This document shows positions 34,301-44,955 of a stretch of DNA of 64,000 nucleotides, piece after piece. A program made the translations under genes and the position numbers. This DNA comes from Atrina japonica (taxonomy: Eukaryota; Mollusca; Bivalvia; Pterioida; Pinnidae): positions 2,241,501-2,305,500 of the forward strand of contig BROG01000027.1 of the NCBI GenBank assembly GCA_030159075.1, written 5' to 3'. How positions within the stretch are numbered: position 1 is the first letter of the stretch; every line of letters starts with the position of its first letter. The notes below the pieces were generated by a model. It was given only the letters and a program-made list of their open reading frames with translations, was not told the origin of the DNA and searched no databases.

Positions 34301-34577
34301 TACAAAATTTGAAAGTCATTTAATCACTGGTTTTATGAGAAGAAGATTTTTAAATATGTACCAAGTTTTGGTCCTTTTGAGGTCCCTATGGGTCCTAGCC
34401 CCTTTTCATTCGCAACTTTATGCAGCTTCACATGGGGTTGCTATATACCAAGTTTGGTTACAATTGGCCCACTGGTTCTTGCGAAAAGTGAAAAATGTTT
34501 AAATGTTAACGATGGATGGCGATAGACAAAAGACGATTGCAATAGGTCACCCTGAGCCTTTGGCGAAGGTGACCTAA
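31364..34577 (+). mobile_element. Family H element with tandem-repeat core (about 3.2 kb)
   Basis: The 5' end ACAAGAGGCCCAATGGGCCT includes the palindrome GGCCCAATGGGCC. The 3' end AGGTCACCCTGAGCC ... GGCGAAGGTGACCTAA is a hairpin. The sequence at 31540-31740 (gataattcctagtaactttc, gttttgagttatcaag, acctcctagtgaac) is a second, shorter copy of the 3' domain at 34060-34270, so the 166-bp array is flanked by related sequence. No transposase or Rep/helicase is present. The organisation (fixed ends, tandem-repeat core) is known in bivalve non-autonomous elements. Class is uncertain, Helitron-like at best. Confidence 0.65.
31785..33790 (+). repeat. 166-bp satellite-like array, block 2 (about 13 units, dimeric higher-order repeat)
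   Basis: Units carry ctgacaatttcggccctg, ttttttgtagatctttg, cttttactctagctattata, cttttcaagataatgtcaat, aaacatccaaaaacatgaaa and aaaggggaaataactcccat. Between about 32485 and 33240, two unit types alternate: one has gctaaacatttctacttc, the other gctgaacaattttgcttttt with ttattttagc. A 330-bp dimer is repeated almost identically (32581-32910 versus 32911-33240). Some units are truncated (around 31980-32080 and 32245-32325). Confidence 0.92.
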
Positions 34578-34824
34578 AAACCTTAAAATGTCAGATACAG
34601 GTAGAAAGCATACTATAATTTTGCATACTGTTCGTGATTTGTTTAACCCTATCCAGCAATGTACAATTACAGCCAGGGCACCTGCGGTCACTCAAGTTGA
34701 CCTCCTGAGAAATGATACAGGTCTCAATCTTAGTTTTACATTACATTTAATATCAGTTTAAATCAGTGTCTCTGTTTTATTTAACAATGAGACAATATGA
34801 ATGTACATTTTGTACACTACATGT

Positions 34825-35014
34825 ATACAATCAAACCTGCAATAAAGGCCACCTCTTAGGCTCTGTGTAAAGGGCACCTGCCTATAAAGGATATTCAAAC
34901 ATAGCCTTTGTTAACTTTTTTTGTAATGAATGAACCTCTTTATAAAGATCACCTGTCTATAACATGTACTTTTGGCTGTTCCCTTGAGTGGACTTTATAT
35001 ACAAGTTTGACTAT
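34825..35014. mobile_element. MITE-2, copy 3 (diverged)
   Basis: TATACAATCAAACCTGCAAT at the left and acaagtttgactatacattg at the right form the degraded TIRs. The interior tgtaaagggcacctgcctat, then aaaggatattcaaac closely resembles the 34-bp minisatellite consensus. Confidence 0.75.
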
Positions 35015-35942
35015 ACATTGTACATGTAACGGTCTCTTTTTTCACAATATTAGACACTCTGAGTGGAGACAATCTGAGTGTATATTTACAGCTACAGGTA
35101 GGCTCGCTGAATCTACAGTAAATGTATTATATTGTATATGTAAACTATCAAATATAATAAATGCGACATAATTTACCTGTCCATATTATAACTTGTATCT
35201 GATATATTTTATGCCACATTATTTCCTGCGCAAAATTTCTACATCGTTGTAATACAAACATATATAATTGATTTTGAATGGCTTAACCAAAGGAATGTGA
35301 ATAACTCAAAATTTAACTTACCGTAATGCATTGCAGGTGTTTTTCCATATCTGGAGCTGTTAAACCATCATCTAAAATATGCATAAAAAGCTTTATAACT
35401 CCAAAGATCATAAAAAGGTCAACAACAAGAACCAATTTAAAGATGCTACATGACACATTAAAAGGGCTTTTTGGAAAATACAAATAGTTAATTTGCATAT
35501 ATTACCAAAATATTTTTGCCCCCAGCTGTGAGTACTATCAATCTAGTTTAAAGAGACCCCCTACCAAGAAATGAGAGTCTAACTATTAAACAGCCAAAAA
35601 TATGATCACATTTTCTCTTTAACTATCAATGCATTGATAATGTATGTTCAGATTTACAATACATAATGTATATGGCAAGGAATATACATGCATGTAAAGA
35701 CATTTTCTATTGATGTAATGATTTCACTACATATATTAATTTTTTATCTTTCTGGGAGGTTTACAATGATAACATGGATTGGTTTTATAATGAAGTCTAC
35801 ATTCTTATTCTACATTGAAAGGCAATCCTTTCACAAGAGCTTAACTTTGTACATGTGTCTCCATTTAGGAGGTAACTGAATAAAAATAATAACTGTAATA
35901 ATAATAAAATTCATATTATTGAAAATTCATAATAATGATAAT
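35015..35942. other. Non-coding stretch, nothing recognised
   Basis: AT-rich DNA. The 87-codon reading at 34908-35171 begins in MITE-2 and has no motif that I recognise. Confidence 0.45.
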
Positions 35943-35953
35943 GATAAATACAT

Positions 35954-36241
35954 ATTTGTTTTGTTTATTGTTGTTGTTTAACGTCCCACTCAAGAATATT
36001 TCACTCATATGGAGACATCACAAAATGCGGGTGAAGGGCTACAAATTTTGGCCTATGCTTGGCACTTACGGCCAATGAGCAGTGAGGGTTCTTTCATGTG
36101 CTGACACCTACTGTGACAAGGGACCTCCAGTTTTTACTGTCTCATCCGAAAGACAGGAAACCAACCTGCCGCCAGTGGGACTCGAACTCACGACCTCATG
36201 ATCCAGAGTCGAGCGTGATACCAACTGAGCCAGGCCGGCTC
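35954..36241 (-). mobile_element. SINE A, copy 3 (full length, 11-bp TSD)
   Basis: On the minus strand it begins GAGCCGGCCTGGCTCAGTTG with A and B boxes (TGGCTCAGTTGG, GAGTTCGAGTC) and ends in gtttaacaacaacaataaac. It is flanked by GATAAATACAT (35943-35953 and 36242-36252). It is close in sequence to the 4.8 kb copy, with a 9-bp insertion (aatgagcag) after acggcc. Confidence 0.92.
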
Positions 36242-36694
36242 GATAAATACATGTAAACAGAAAAAATTAACAATAAGTTGTATATGATGCAAGTCACACA
36301 AACACTATTGTTATTACCTTGCAAATACTGAGGTCAATGATAAAGACAAGTCTGGAGGTAAATTACATGTATAAATTATTTGTTATCTATAATACCGGTA
36401 CACATATATGTATATATAGAAATGCAATTACCAGTAATAGCATAGGAAAATGTATAGCGGGTAATTATGCCTGAAGATCCAATGTTACTGTAAGTTTGAA
36501 AGCCATTATCTATATCATAATTCATACCTGATATTAATTTCTTGGTGGGGGCATCATTAGGCCTGGAGAATCATTTAAGTTTAAAATGATTATTCATAAC
36601 ATACATCATCATTATATGCATGCAATTAATTTCTTGGAAAAAAAATTACAATTATACCTAATGATATCATAAGTTTAAATTCTTAAATTACATC

Positions 36695-36906
36695 CATGTT
36701 CTCAATAATATTTTTGATAAGGGGAAAAAATTGAAATGGGGAAAACAGAAAAGAAGCACAGGGGTCTGGGGCCACAAAAGACATCCATTTGATACAGATA
36801 TCAATGTATTGTAATTTTTTTTTCTGACGCAGAATTCTCATACCCTGCAAAATCTTTACAATAGGCAGTTGATTTTGCCGGCTGTCGGCTCTTAATGAGA
36901 ACACTA
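36695..36906. mobile_element. MITE-5, copy 1 (about 210 bp)
   Basis: ATGTTCTCAATAATATTTTT at the left and cggctcttaatgagaacact at the right form the TIRs. The right part, tgcaaaatctttacaatagg, cagttgattttgcc is shared with the copy at 40770-41150. Confidence 0.75.
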
Positions 36907-36911
36907 CATCA

Positions 36912-37110
36912 AGCCACAAAATAACAGAAATCGTTGTAACCTGTTTACAGGTTACGTCAAAAGGAATGACCGTGACCTGCAGGCTACAATAGCAATAATG
37001 AAGACTTAAAAAAATAAAATTCATCGAGAACAAAAAGAAGTTATGTGATTCATATTTATCGCAACCTCCACGTAACCTGAAGAATTGCTCCCATTGTTTT
37101 GTGGTCTATG
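36912..37110. mobile_element. Family F element, copy 3
   Basis: Contains cacaaaataacagaaatcgt, the perfect small palindrome GTAACCTGTTTACAGGTTAC, ggaatgaccgtgacctgcag, catcgagaacaaaaagaagt, and ccacgtaacctgaag, ending ccattgttttgtggtct. It lies immediately after MITE-5. Confidence 0.6.
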
Positions 37111-37204
37111 CATTATACAATAATTTTTTGGGGATGTCTCAGTGATAGATCAGGTCATATCTGAGATATTTTAACCAAAAAGGGAACTTTCGAGTTAGCC
37201 CATA

Positions 37205-37700
37205 GTTAAAAAGAAATGAGATATTCACAGGCATAGAAATTCTTAAATTCCTCTTATACATCTGTATGAAAAGCTTTCTAAAAATGTCTATTGGCATATT
37301 TCGTCATTTGAATCAACATTTCATGGCTATCTAACTATAATTATTTCTGAATATGTGAATACTAAGGTGGAGGGGGTGTCAAAATATTGCGGCTGTGACT
37401 AAATGACCCCCAATGGAAATTTGAGTAAAAAGTTTTTTGTGATGTATAACTTCATATAAAATCAATATTTCATAGCTATCCAACCATAATTATTGATCAA
37501 TATGTGAAAATTAGGGGGGTCAAAATATTGCGGCTGTGATAAAATGACCCCCTATAAAAATTTTCTAAAAATCTTTATTGGCATGTTTCTTCAAACAGAA
37601 TCACAATATTTCATGGAAATTCAACCAGACAATTATTTTTGAGTAAGTGAATACTAGGGGGTCAAAATATCACACCTGTGATAAAATGACCCACCTCCTG
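37205..37700. repeat. Tandem repeat of about 165 bp, three diverged units
   Basis: Each unit holds ggcatgtttcttc / ggcatatttcgtc, tttcatggctatctaac or a variant, aatatgtgaatactaagg, tcaaaatattgcggctgtga and aaatgacccc. The first unit includes a MITE-4-like end (cacaggcatagaaattc) at about 37213. Confidence 0.8.
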
Positions 37701-37744
37701 TGAAATTTACATATCAAAATTTTTTTTACATAAAGTCTCTCACT

Positions 37745-37965
37745 TCCTGTCAGTGCAGGTTCTAGTTCTGCTGGAACCTAAACTGATTTTTGTGAGAATG
37801 TTTGCCAGTTTACATGCAGACGGACGGTGGTTTCTTCCCGGGTACATTGTAACCAGTTTCTCTCCTTCACCATTAAAAACTGGCCCCTACCATATAACTG
37901 AAAAATTGTTGAGTGTGGCGTGGTGTAAAACACTATTCAATATAAAAAAAAAAGAAAATGAAACA
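37745..37965 (+). mobile_element. SINE B, copy 2 (5' end degraded)
   Basis: The body words gtttgccagtttacatgcag, acggacggtggtttcttccc, accattaaaaactggcccc and ctgaaaaattgttgagtgtg match the 6825-7065 SINE. The tRNA-like head is unrecognisable. An A-rich tail ends the copy. A short ORF over it (37753-38010) is incidental. Confidence 0.8.
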
Positions 37966-39984
37966 GCTCAACGGCTGTGTGACATGAATTTGCCTGGAAA
38001 TACTAAATGAGATTACGGCTTTTTTCCACATGTGTTTAAATGTTTAAATTCTGAATTTTTTAGAAATGGAAAATACAAATGGAAAGTTTGAGTGTAACCA
38101 AAGAGAGGGGAGAGAGCTAATATTCGTTCATGACAACTGAAAGTAGCCATTTTATTTGACATGTTTTAGCAGTCAGCTGGGAAATGCCAAAATGACTGTT
38201 TTGTAACATATGTATACCTAGATTTCAGCATATAAACTACTAGCAAATCCTTCAAATCAACAGAAACAAGATAAATGCAGATATGTTGTAAAATAACATA
38301 CTTTTTATTGGTCTGTTTAAAAATAAATTATTGACACCTTCCTTATGAAAAAAGCTGCCATGGTGGGAAGAGAGCCTACCATGATATATTGCAATATTTT
38401 AGTTATGTATTGCGATACGTATTGCAATATACTGCCAACAATTAGCACCAGAAATAAAACATCTGTAAGGTGACTAAATCAAGAAGTTAAATGTTCTTTT
38501 AAAATCATTTGCTATCCATATTATAACAATAATTGATCACTTTATTATGGAAGTACTTGTACTATATAACAAAATGTGTGCACACACTTTCAGTATGTGT
38601 GCTTGAAATTTTAGCACAAAACATTTATTTTTAAATTCTTCTCTTAACATTGAATTCTATGATTTCATTATGTCTTCATTAACATCAAATCATTCAGAAG
38701 GGTCCTTAGATCGTTGACAACTCATGTCCTCTGCCTATTTGTCAGGAATCAACTCCAGATCTGCGGTAACCACCATTACGGTTGAAATGCAATGTTGTAA
38801 AGTGCTTATACATGTAGTTATAAAGTGCCGTATTTTAGTGCACTTAAAAACGTTCATCTGATTAAGATTACTTAAGGATATGAAAGTGAATGTAATTTGT
38901 CAGTCGGTGTATATTTTCATGAAAACAACTGAAAATTGAGTTTTAATTTCCAGATATTACATGTATATTTTAACAAGAAGGAATGTTAAGTTTATAATTT
39001 TTTGGCGATACACCGGTAGAGTGCTGTATCCATATCTTGGAGCAATGTATTGCAATACACCAGAATATGGAATCAGCCTTACTGGGTAGGTCTATAATAG
39101 ATCTATGAATTATGTAGGTCAATTCTGTATTTATCAGCTGATCATATGTTTTATAACACGAACACGATAATTATATAGAGTATCTCATCAATAACTCTAT
39201 AAAGTGAGAAACCTATGAGCACTTCTTATGCTTGGCATTGACATTGCAGGTTGTAAGAAAACAAGATGGGCCTCAGAATTAGCAAGGATTGGAGATGAAT
39301 TACAAGATGGGGCTGATTTGACATGATATGAGTGACGAATTGCTTGTTATAAGAATATCCAGTGATGGCTAATCGGCCTGTTTATCAGAGATGTTTGACA
39401 AAGTTGCACTAGGTATAACTTTCTTTTTACTGTTCGACAATTACAACTGTAACTACGTAGCGAACTTTCATTTCTGCTGTTCTGGTCATTACCTAGATCC
39501 ATCGTGATATGGGCCTGTAGGCTGCCTAAACTATAGTGTGTTACAGATGTAGTCAGTCTTGTGTTTCTGATTTCTTTCTGTGACCTTTTGTTTGTTTTGT
39601 GGTAATATAATATATATATGACTTTTGAGATTAAATAAATATGTGATATTCTATTCTTATTAAATAAATATGTGATATTCTATTCTGTATTCAGGGATGT
39701 CTTTAGAAGGCGGTAAAGGGTAATAAGAATAGAATGTATATTAACATCAAATAGCATGTCATTATTGGACACTTGGTAATCATGAGAATTACCAAAAGTT
39801 AATGTGTAATGGCCTGAATGATATCAAACAAATATTACGGGTTACGCTTGGCAAGTTTGACGCTATAATACGCATGCATTTGTTATTCTAATTACCAGAT
39901 GGTCTCTTTGGGATATATAAGAGATAAAATGTTACATAAAATGGGCATGTAAATTTTTTCATACACAACAGCTCATAACACTTT
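37966..39984. other. Non-coding stretch with minor repeats
   Basis: No gene recognised. tattgcaata words occur at about 38385-38440 and near 39045-39062. A 30-bp tandem duplication (attaaataaatatgtgatat, then tctattct) lies at about 39628-39688. Confidence 0.45.
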
Positions 39985-40215
39985 AAAATAATTTTGGTTA
40001 TTTGATATTTTAGGTTTTTGGTAAAAAATCTAAAAATCTCAAATTTCAAAATGGTTTTAGATATTTGACATTTTAGGACTTTGGTCAAAAATCTAAAAAT
40101 CTAAAATTTCAAAATGGTTTCAAATATTTGATATTTTAAGAAAATATTTGATATTTTAAAAAACAATGAAAAAAATCTAAAATTCCAAAATGTTTTTGAT
40201 TTTTGAATTGTTAAG
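39985..40215. repeat. AT-rich tandem repeat, about 63-bp units
   Basis: Units contain ggttttagatatttgacatt, ttaggactttggtcaaaaat, ctaaaaatctaaaatttcaa. About three degraded copies. Confidence 0.75.
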
Positions 40216-40585
40216 TGTTACACTGATCAAGCTGCTACATGGTTAAAGGTTTTGTTGAAAAATCATCTTCTGATCAACTGATAAAGGAATTTGACTTCTA
40301 AGAAAGATATATACTTAAGATGGAATAGGGTGGGCAATCTCTTTACATTTTACAAAAAGCCTAAAATTTATAACTGTGATCAGACAAAGCAAAACAATAC
40401 CCCTCCACCCATCAATCTTTAATCTTGTGGGGGGAGCAAATACATGTAAACTGTTTGACACTTGTGTTAGAGTGTATGGCTTACATACAATATGTACATT
40501 CTGGTGATGATATTTGTATCTTTTTTTAACTAATTGTAATTGTCGGCTAGTGGAAGCAAACCTAAATCTACATGTAGGTCACAGG

Positions 40586-40722
40586 CATAGGCGTCGGAGC
40601 CGGGGGGCTAGGGGGGGCTCAGCCCCCCACTTTTTTTGCAAAGATAGGCATAGGTGTTGAAAAGTGTGTGTGTTTTAAGTTGGTTTAGCCCCCCTACTTT
40701 CAATTTGCTTCCGACGCCTATG
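40586..40722. mobile_element. MITE-6, copy 1 (137 bp, 5-bp TSD)
   Basis: Termini CATAGGCGTCGGAGC and GCTTCCGACGCCTATG are inverted repeats. The flanks are ACAGG at 40581-40585 and 40723-40727. The interior has agccccccactttttttgca, then tttaagttggtttagccccc. It occurs in the opposite orientation at 59694-59842. Confidence 0.88.
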
Positions 40723-40769
40723 ACAGGCATTTGCTTCCATCAATGAGGGTAAAGAATTATGCATTGTGT

Positions 40770-41150
40770 CAGTGTTCTCAATAAGATTTTTGATGGGGGT
40801 AAAAACAGAATCGATATGCGAGCGCAGCAAGCTCTTTATTGTAGAATTGTTCCATCTGGAGTTAAGTGAAGCAAGCACTTTGTGGTAAGGGGGTAGCAAA
40901 TGAGCTGTACATACATTGGACCCAAAACACTGTCTGCATCAATATATAGTATACCACATGGTTTTCCTTGCCCGTGGCATTTTATGTTACATTAGATGTT
41001 ACAATGACAAAGCTGCACTCGCTTCAAGGCAATGCCTTAGCTCATATCATTTTAGTACACTACAAGCAAAAACAAGAAATCTCGTAGCTGGCAAAATCTT
41101 TACAATAGGCGGTTGATTTTGCCTGCTGTCACCTTGTATTGAGAACACTG
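40770..41150. mobile_element. MITE-5, copy 2 (381 bp, larger version)
   Basis: Perfect 14-bp TIRs CAGTGTTCTCAATA / TATTGAGAACACTG, flanked by TGTGT on both sides (5-bp candidate target duplication). The right part, ggcaaaatctttacaatagg, cggttgattttgcctgctgt matches the 36.7 kb copy. The interior has no recognisable transposase. Confidence 0.82.
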
Positions 41151-42120
41151 TGTGTACAATGCCGTATTCTCAACCCATCATTCATAGAAACAAGTGGGTC
41201 ACTGTCAGACCTAGATGTACATTTGTAGGCCAAGTCAGGCTCTGTATGGGCTATATGAATTGCCGGACATTTTGACAGCTCACTTTAACAAACGCTTTAT
41301 TAGTTTTGGGGAATTAGTTTGAACTGTACACATCATAGGCCGAATGCAACTTAACTACGCCCATTTAAGCCTATTACAAGCCTACGCTACAGTATTAGGG
41401 GCAGTGCCCAGTGGTTCAATGTTTAAAGCAATCACCGAATCAGTTAGTCTACTTCAAGTGAGTAAAATATGTGACAATACCAAGTCTAAAAATAATAAAC
41501 GACATTCCCTGACAATTCTATATTTTTTTCAGTTTGGCTTCTCTGCTCTATGCCCCACTACCTATCTCTTAGCTCTATACTACATAGTAACAATTGCTAC
41601 AAACCATTCTTTTCTTTCTGGTCACTTTTTCTTTAAGTACGTTACTCTCAGCATGCATGGAATAACCAATGCGCATGCTTAGACCCCCTGCAACCCAAAT
41701 AAACACAACATGACATATTTCAATATAAGAGTTATCCTTCTTTGTACACAAGACTCATTTCCAAAGCCGAATATATACATTATTTCATATGTAAACATCA
41801 AAATTGAATAAAATGTTCAATAATTTAAAAAAAATCCATGTCGAAGAGTTAATTTTATAAATGGCATATATTTATTTTTACAATATATCCCAATATATCA
41901 GGTTTGTAATCCCACACGCTTTTGTCGTCTTCGGTACTTAAGCGTCTAGGGATAACTCGGTCATTCCTACATCTACATATCATTCAAGAGTTATCTGCCC
42001 ATATATTATTTGTAGCATTCATGTGCATACGTGGTGTGTGTATTGTGATAATACCTTTCTATTTTTACCAAAATATCTCATTGGTGGATCTACACGGGAT
42101 ACTGTCGTGTTGTAAATTTA
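41151..42120. other. Non-coding stretch; 112-codon reading of unknown status
   Basis: An open reading at 41344-41682 has no domain, signal or repeat that I recognise. It could be chance. No splice-supported partner was found. Confidence 0.35.
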
Positions 42121-42351
42121 GAATTTACTGGGTGTGTGTAAATACAAAATTTACATTTACATTCACCCAGTAATTTCGAAATTTAAAAACATAACACTGC
42201 ATCCTTTTGAATTTGGTATTTTTTGGTTGAAGGAGGCGAAGGCTGGAGACTGCAAATTTCTTTTAAGATTGAATTGAACCATCTTCCCAAGTCAATGTTT
42301 CCCGATCCACTCAGTAATGGAGTACGGAAAAACCGTGACTTAGGAAGATGG
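42121..42351. repeat. Two small hairpins
   Basis: GAATTTACTGGGTGTGTGTA faces acattcacccagtaatttc (42121-42179). ccatcttcccaagtcaatgt faces cgtgacttaggaagatgg (about 42279-42351). Both are imperfect stems of about 19-25 bp. Function unknown. Confidence 0.6.
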
Positions 42352-43803
42352 GGACCTCAGATATAATTATTAAGATACAGTTTAGTGTTTGGGAGCCAGA
42401 AAATCGCCTTCCAATTTTCCCGAAACTCCCCCTCACGGATTTCTCTTGCAAGTTTTATGTTTCTTTAAATTAATTCATGGTGGGGAAAATACTGGTTTCA
42501 GTTTTATGGCGGGGAAACTGATATTTTTGTTTCTAAGGAGCATAGCTAGACTGACCCAAGGAAAACCTGTGTGGAGTCTGGAATAAAGAAAATGCCTCTA
42601 TGGAATTTCAAAATGGAACATTCCAAAATGCTGTTCTGTCGTTCGGTCGCTGAATTTTACACTTTTTACGAGAGCATAACACCATTATCAACTCAATTTG
42701 TCAATGCGACACTTAAAGGGACATACATTTCACAAATGTAGCGACTGGAAGCTACAAAATGGTTTTTCCACAACACAGGTCAAAATTTATGGCTCATCTT
42801 ATGAAGCTGGCGAAATCTTTATTTAATTGAATAAATCATAGCTGATGTATTTTGGCATTAAAACTGAGCACTCCCCCCCCCAAAAAAAAAAGACATGTCG
42901 GCGGACATCGTATATGTATTTTTAGGTCACTCTAGATCTGGTTGATCGAGCGTTGATTAATCCTTGACTAATTAATTTGCGATAAAGCAATGCTAACATA
43001 ATTAATTATTGAGTATTTAAGTTCTCGCGAAAAGACTTTATATATTGTTGATAAAAGCAACGTTGATTAAATATGCCGTCAATAATTAATTAGCTTTCGT
43101 AGATGGTCTGACAGCGATTGTCGAGTTCCTTCCGCTTCTATAATCAGATGAGGTTATCGTGTCTTCACGGTACAATTAAATACACACAGTTTGTTAACAA
43201 GTTGAACGTATTCGATTGGAGTTATACAAACGTGGATGGCCCTGAAAATATTTAGATTAATTAATTACAAGCGTCATGTCTGTCAGTACAGTTATCATTT
43301 TTAGTATTGCAGTATTTGTGCTAAAATCATTCATTTACAATAAGACGTGTGGGACGAACAATTTGTATTTACAATGGGGTTTACTACAAAATACACATTT
43401 GAAATAAACATAACATGCAGAACGCCCCGTTAAATTAAATGCTTATTACGTCGATTATATAACGTGTTATTGGAGTACATTAAAAAGTCATGTGTCACAG
43501 TCTACACGTCTGTGTGTACTCGATGGCATGGAGAGCAGTTCCACTGATGTCGTAATGTGCTTCCGTATGTAATAAGCAAAGCAGTGTACTCTACCATACA
43601 TACATACAGTTAAAATTGAGATATCATACAAACCAAGTGCAATTTCAATTTTCTTTATATTATACAATTGGGTTTCCAGAAGGTAATGATTTTTTTCACC
43701 TGCCTGAAACAAAACAAAAGTTTCACGGATAGTGTCTTGTCGCTTTTTTGAGATCTGGTGTAAAATATCAAGGTGACCATCAAGCCAATTTGAATGAGAC
43801 TAG
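42352..43803. other. Non-coding stretch, nothing recognised
   Basis: Slightly less AT-rich than average, with several attaattaatt words near 42955-43090 and 43250. No exon can be supported. Confidence 0.4.
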
Positions 43804-44146
43804 ACCATTTTCCAGTTCTTCCGTAGTCCGTTTTTGGATCCGGATTTTTCATGCGCCGATTCAACTTCGTTATGCTTAGCAATTTCCGGTATGTGTTATT
43901 GCGTCAATCAAAAAATAAAATACAGTTGTATCTGAAGGCCAGATTATTGCCACTAGTCCATTTTGGTCACAAACAAACTGACATTAATGGAATATTGTTA
44001 TATTTTGATTTATTGTATGACACCGAGCTTTTTCTTTCTTGATCGACGCAAATATACATACCGGAAATGACTAAGCATAACAAAGTTGAATCGGCGCACG
44101 AAAAATTAAAATCTAAAAACGGATTACATAAGAACTCGAAAATGGT
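43804..44146. mobile_element. MITE-7 (343 bp, about 109-bp TIRs)
   Basis: ACCATTTTCCAGTTCTTCCG at the left end pairs with the complement of agaactcgaaaatggt at the right. Inverted similarity continues through gtccgtttttgga, tgcgccgattcaacttcgtt, atgcttagcaatttccggta and gcgtcaatc. The unique centre is about 125 bp. No ORF and no clear target duplication. Confidence 0.85.
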
Positions 44147-44421
44147 TAATTGTAATGTTTTTCATCTATATCCTTGGTAACATATGTTAAACTTTAATTG
44201 GGAATACACTTAGAGGGAGACACATTTTGTTTTTCTAGTTCAGCATTAACTAACAAGATGATACTAGCAGTTTCCATAGATACCGGTATACTTGTCAAGT
44301 GTTTTTGTTTTTGTTCTTAGTTTCTCTTCCGTGAATTAACCTCATAAGTTATATCTAATTGTAAACTATAATTTACTTCAATATTTTACTTTTATAATAT
44401 AAAGTATAAAAACACTACACA

Positions 44422-44827
44422 GATTCTGATCAGAACTTACAATGTCTGATAAGAACTGTCAACAAAAGACAATGTCTGATAAGAACTGTCAACAAAAGAC
44501 GATGTCTGATAAGAACTTTCAACAATAGACAATGTCTGGTAAAAATGACAGCAAAAACAACTTCTGAGTAGAACTGTCAACACAAGACAATGATAATAAC
44601 TATCAACAAAAGTCAATGTCTGATAAGAACTGTCAACAAAAGACAATGTCTGATAAGAAATGACAGCAAAAACAACTTCTGATTATAACTGTCAACAAAA
44701 GACAACTTATGGTCAGAACTTACAAGAAGAGACATTTTACCGTCAACAAAAGACAACTTTTGGTCAGATGTGACAACAAAAGACACTTTCTTATCAGAAC
44801 GGACAAGAAAAGACAACTTCTGATCGA
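44422..44827. repeat. 30-bp minisatellite, about 13 units
   Basis: The consensus is close to aatgtctgataagaactgtc plus aacaaaagac. Units vary in length near 44540-44600. The minus strand reads open as a 10-residue repeat SFVDSSYQTL because the period is a multiple of three. No evidence of a gene. Confidence 0.9.
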
Positions 44828-44861
44828 AAAGCCCACATGAGTATTGGGCTAAGGTAATCTA

Positions 44862-44955
44862 AAAAAAAACCAAAACAAAGAACAACAACAACAACAAAAA
44901 AAAAAAAAAAAAAAAAAAAACAACAAACAAACAAAACAAACAAAAACCAAAAACA
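44862..44955. repeat. A-rich / (AAC)n simple sequence
   Basis: Poly-A of about 23 bases with AAC and AAAC repeats on both sides. Confidence 0.85.

Noticed and set aside
36683..37033. 116-codon minus-strand ORF
   Set aside because: Spans MITE-5 and the start of family F, so the reading frame is accidental.
40675..40899. 74-codon minus-strand ORF
   Set aside because: Crosses the end of MITE-6 and into MITE-5. Composite of two transposon pieces.
41344..41682. 112-codon ORF as a gene
   Set aside because: Hydrophobic in parts but no family signature or supporting context. Kept only as a note in the stretch description.
44437..44816. Minus-strand repeat ORFs (SFVDSSYQTL units)
   Set aside because: A 30-bp minisatellite whose period preserves frame.
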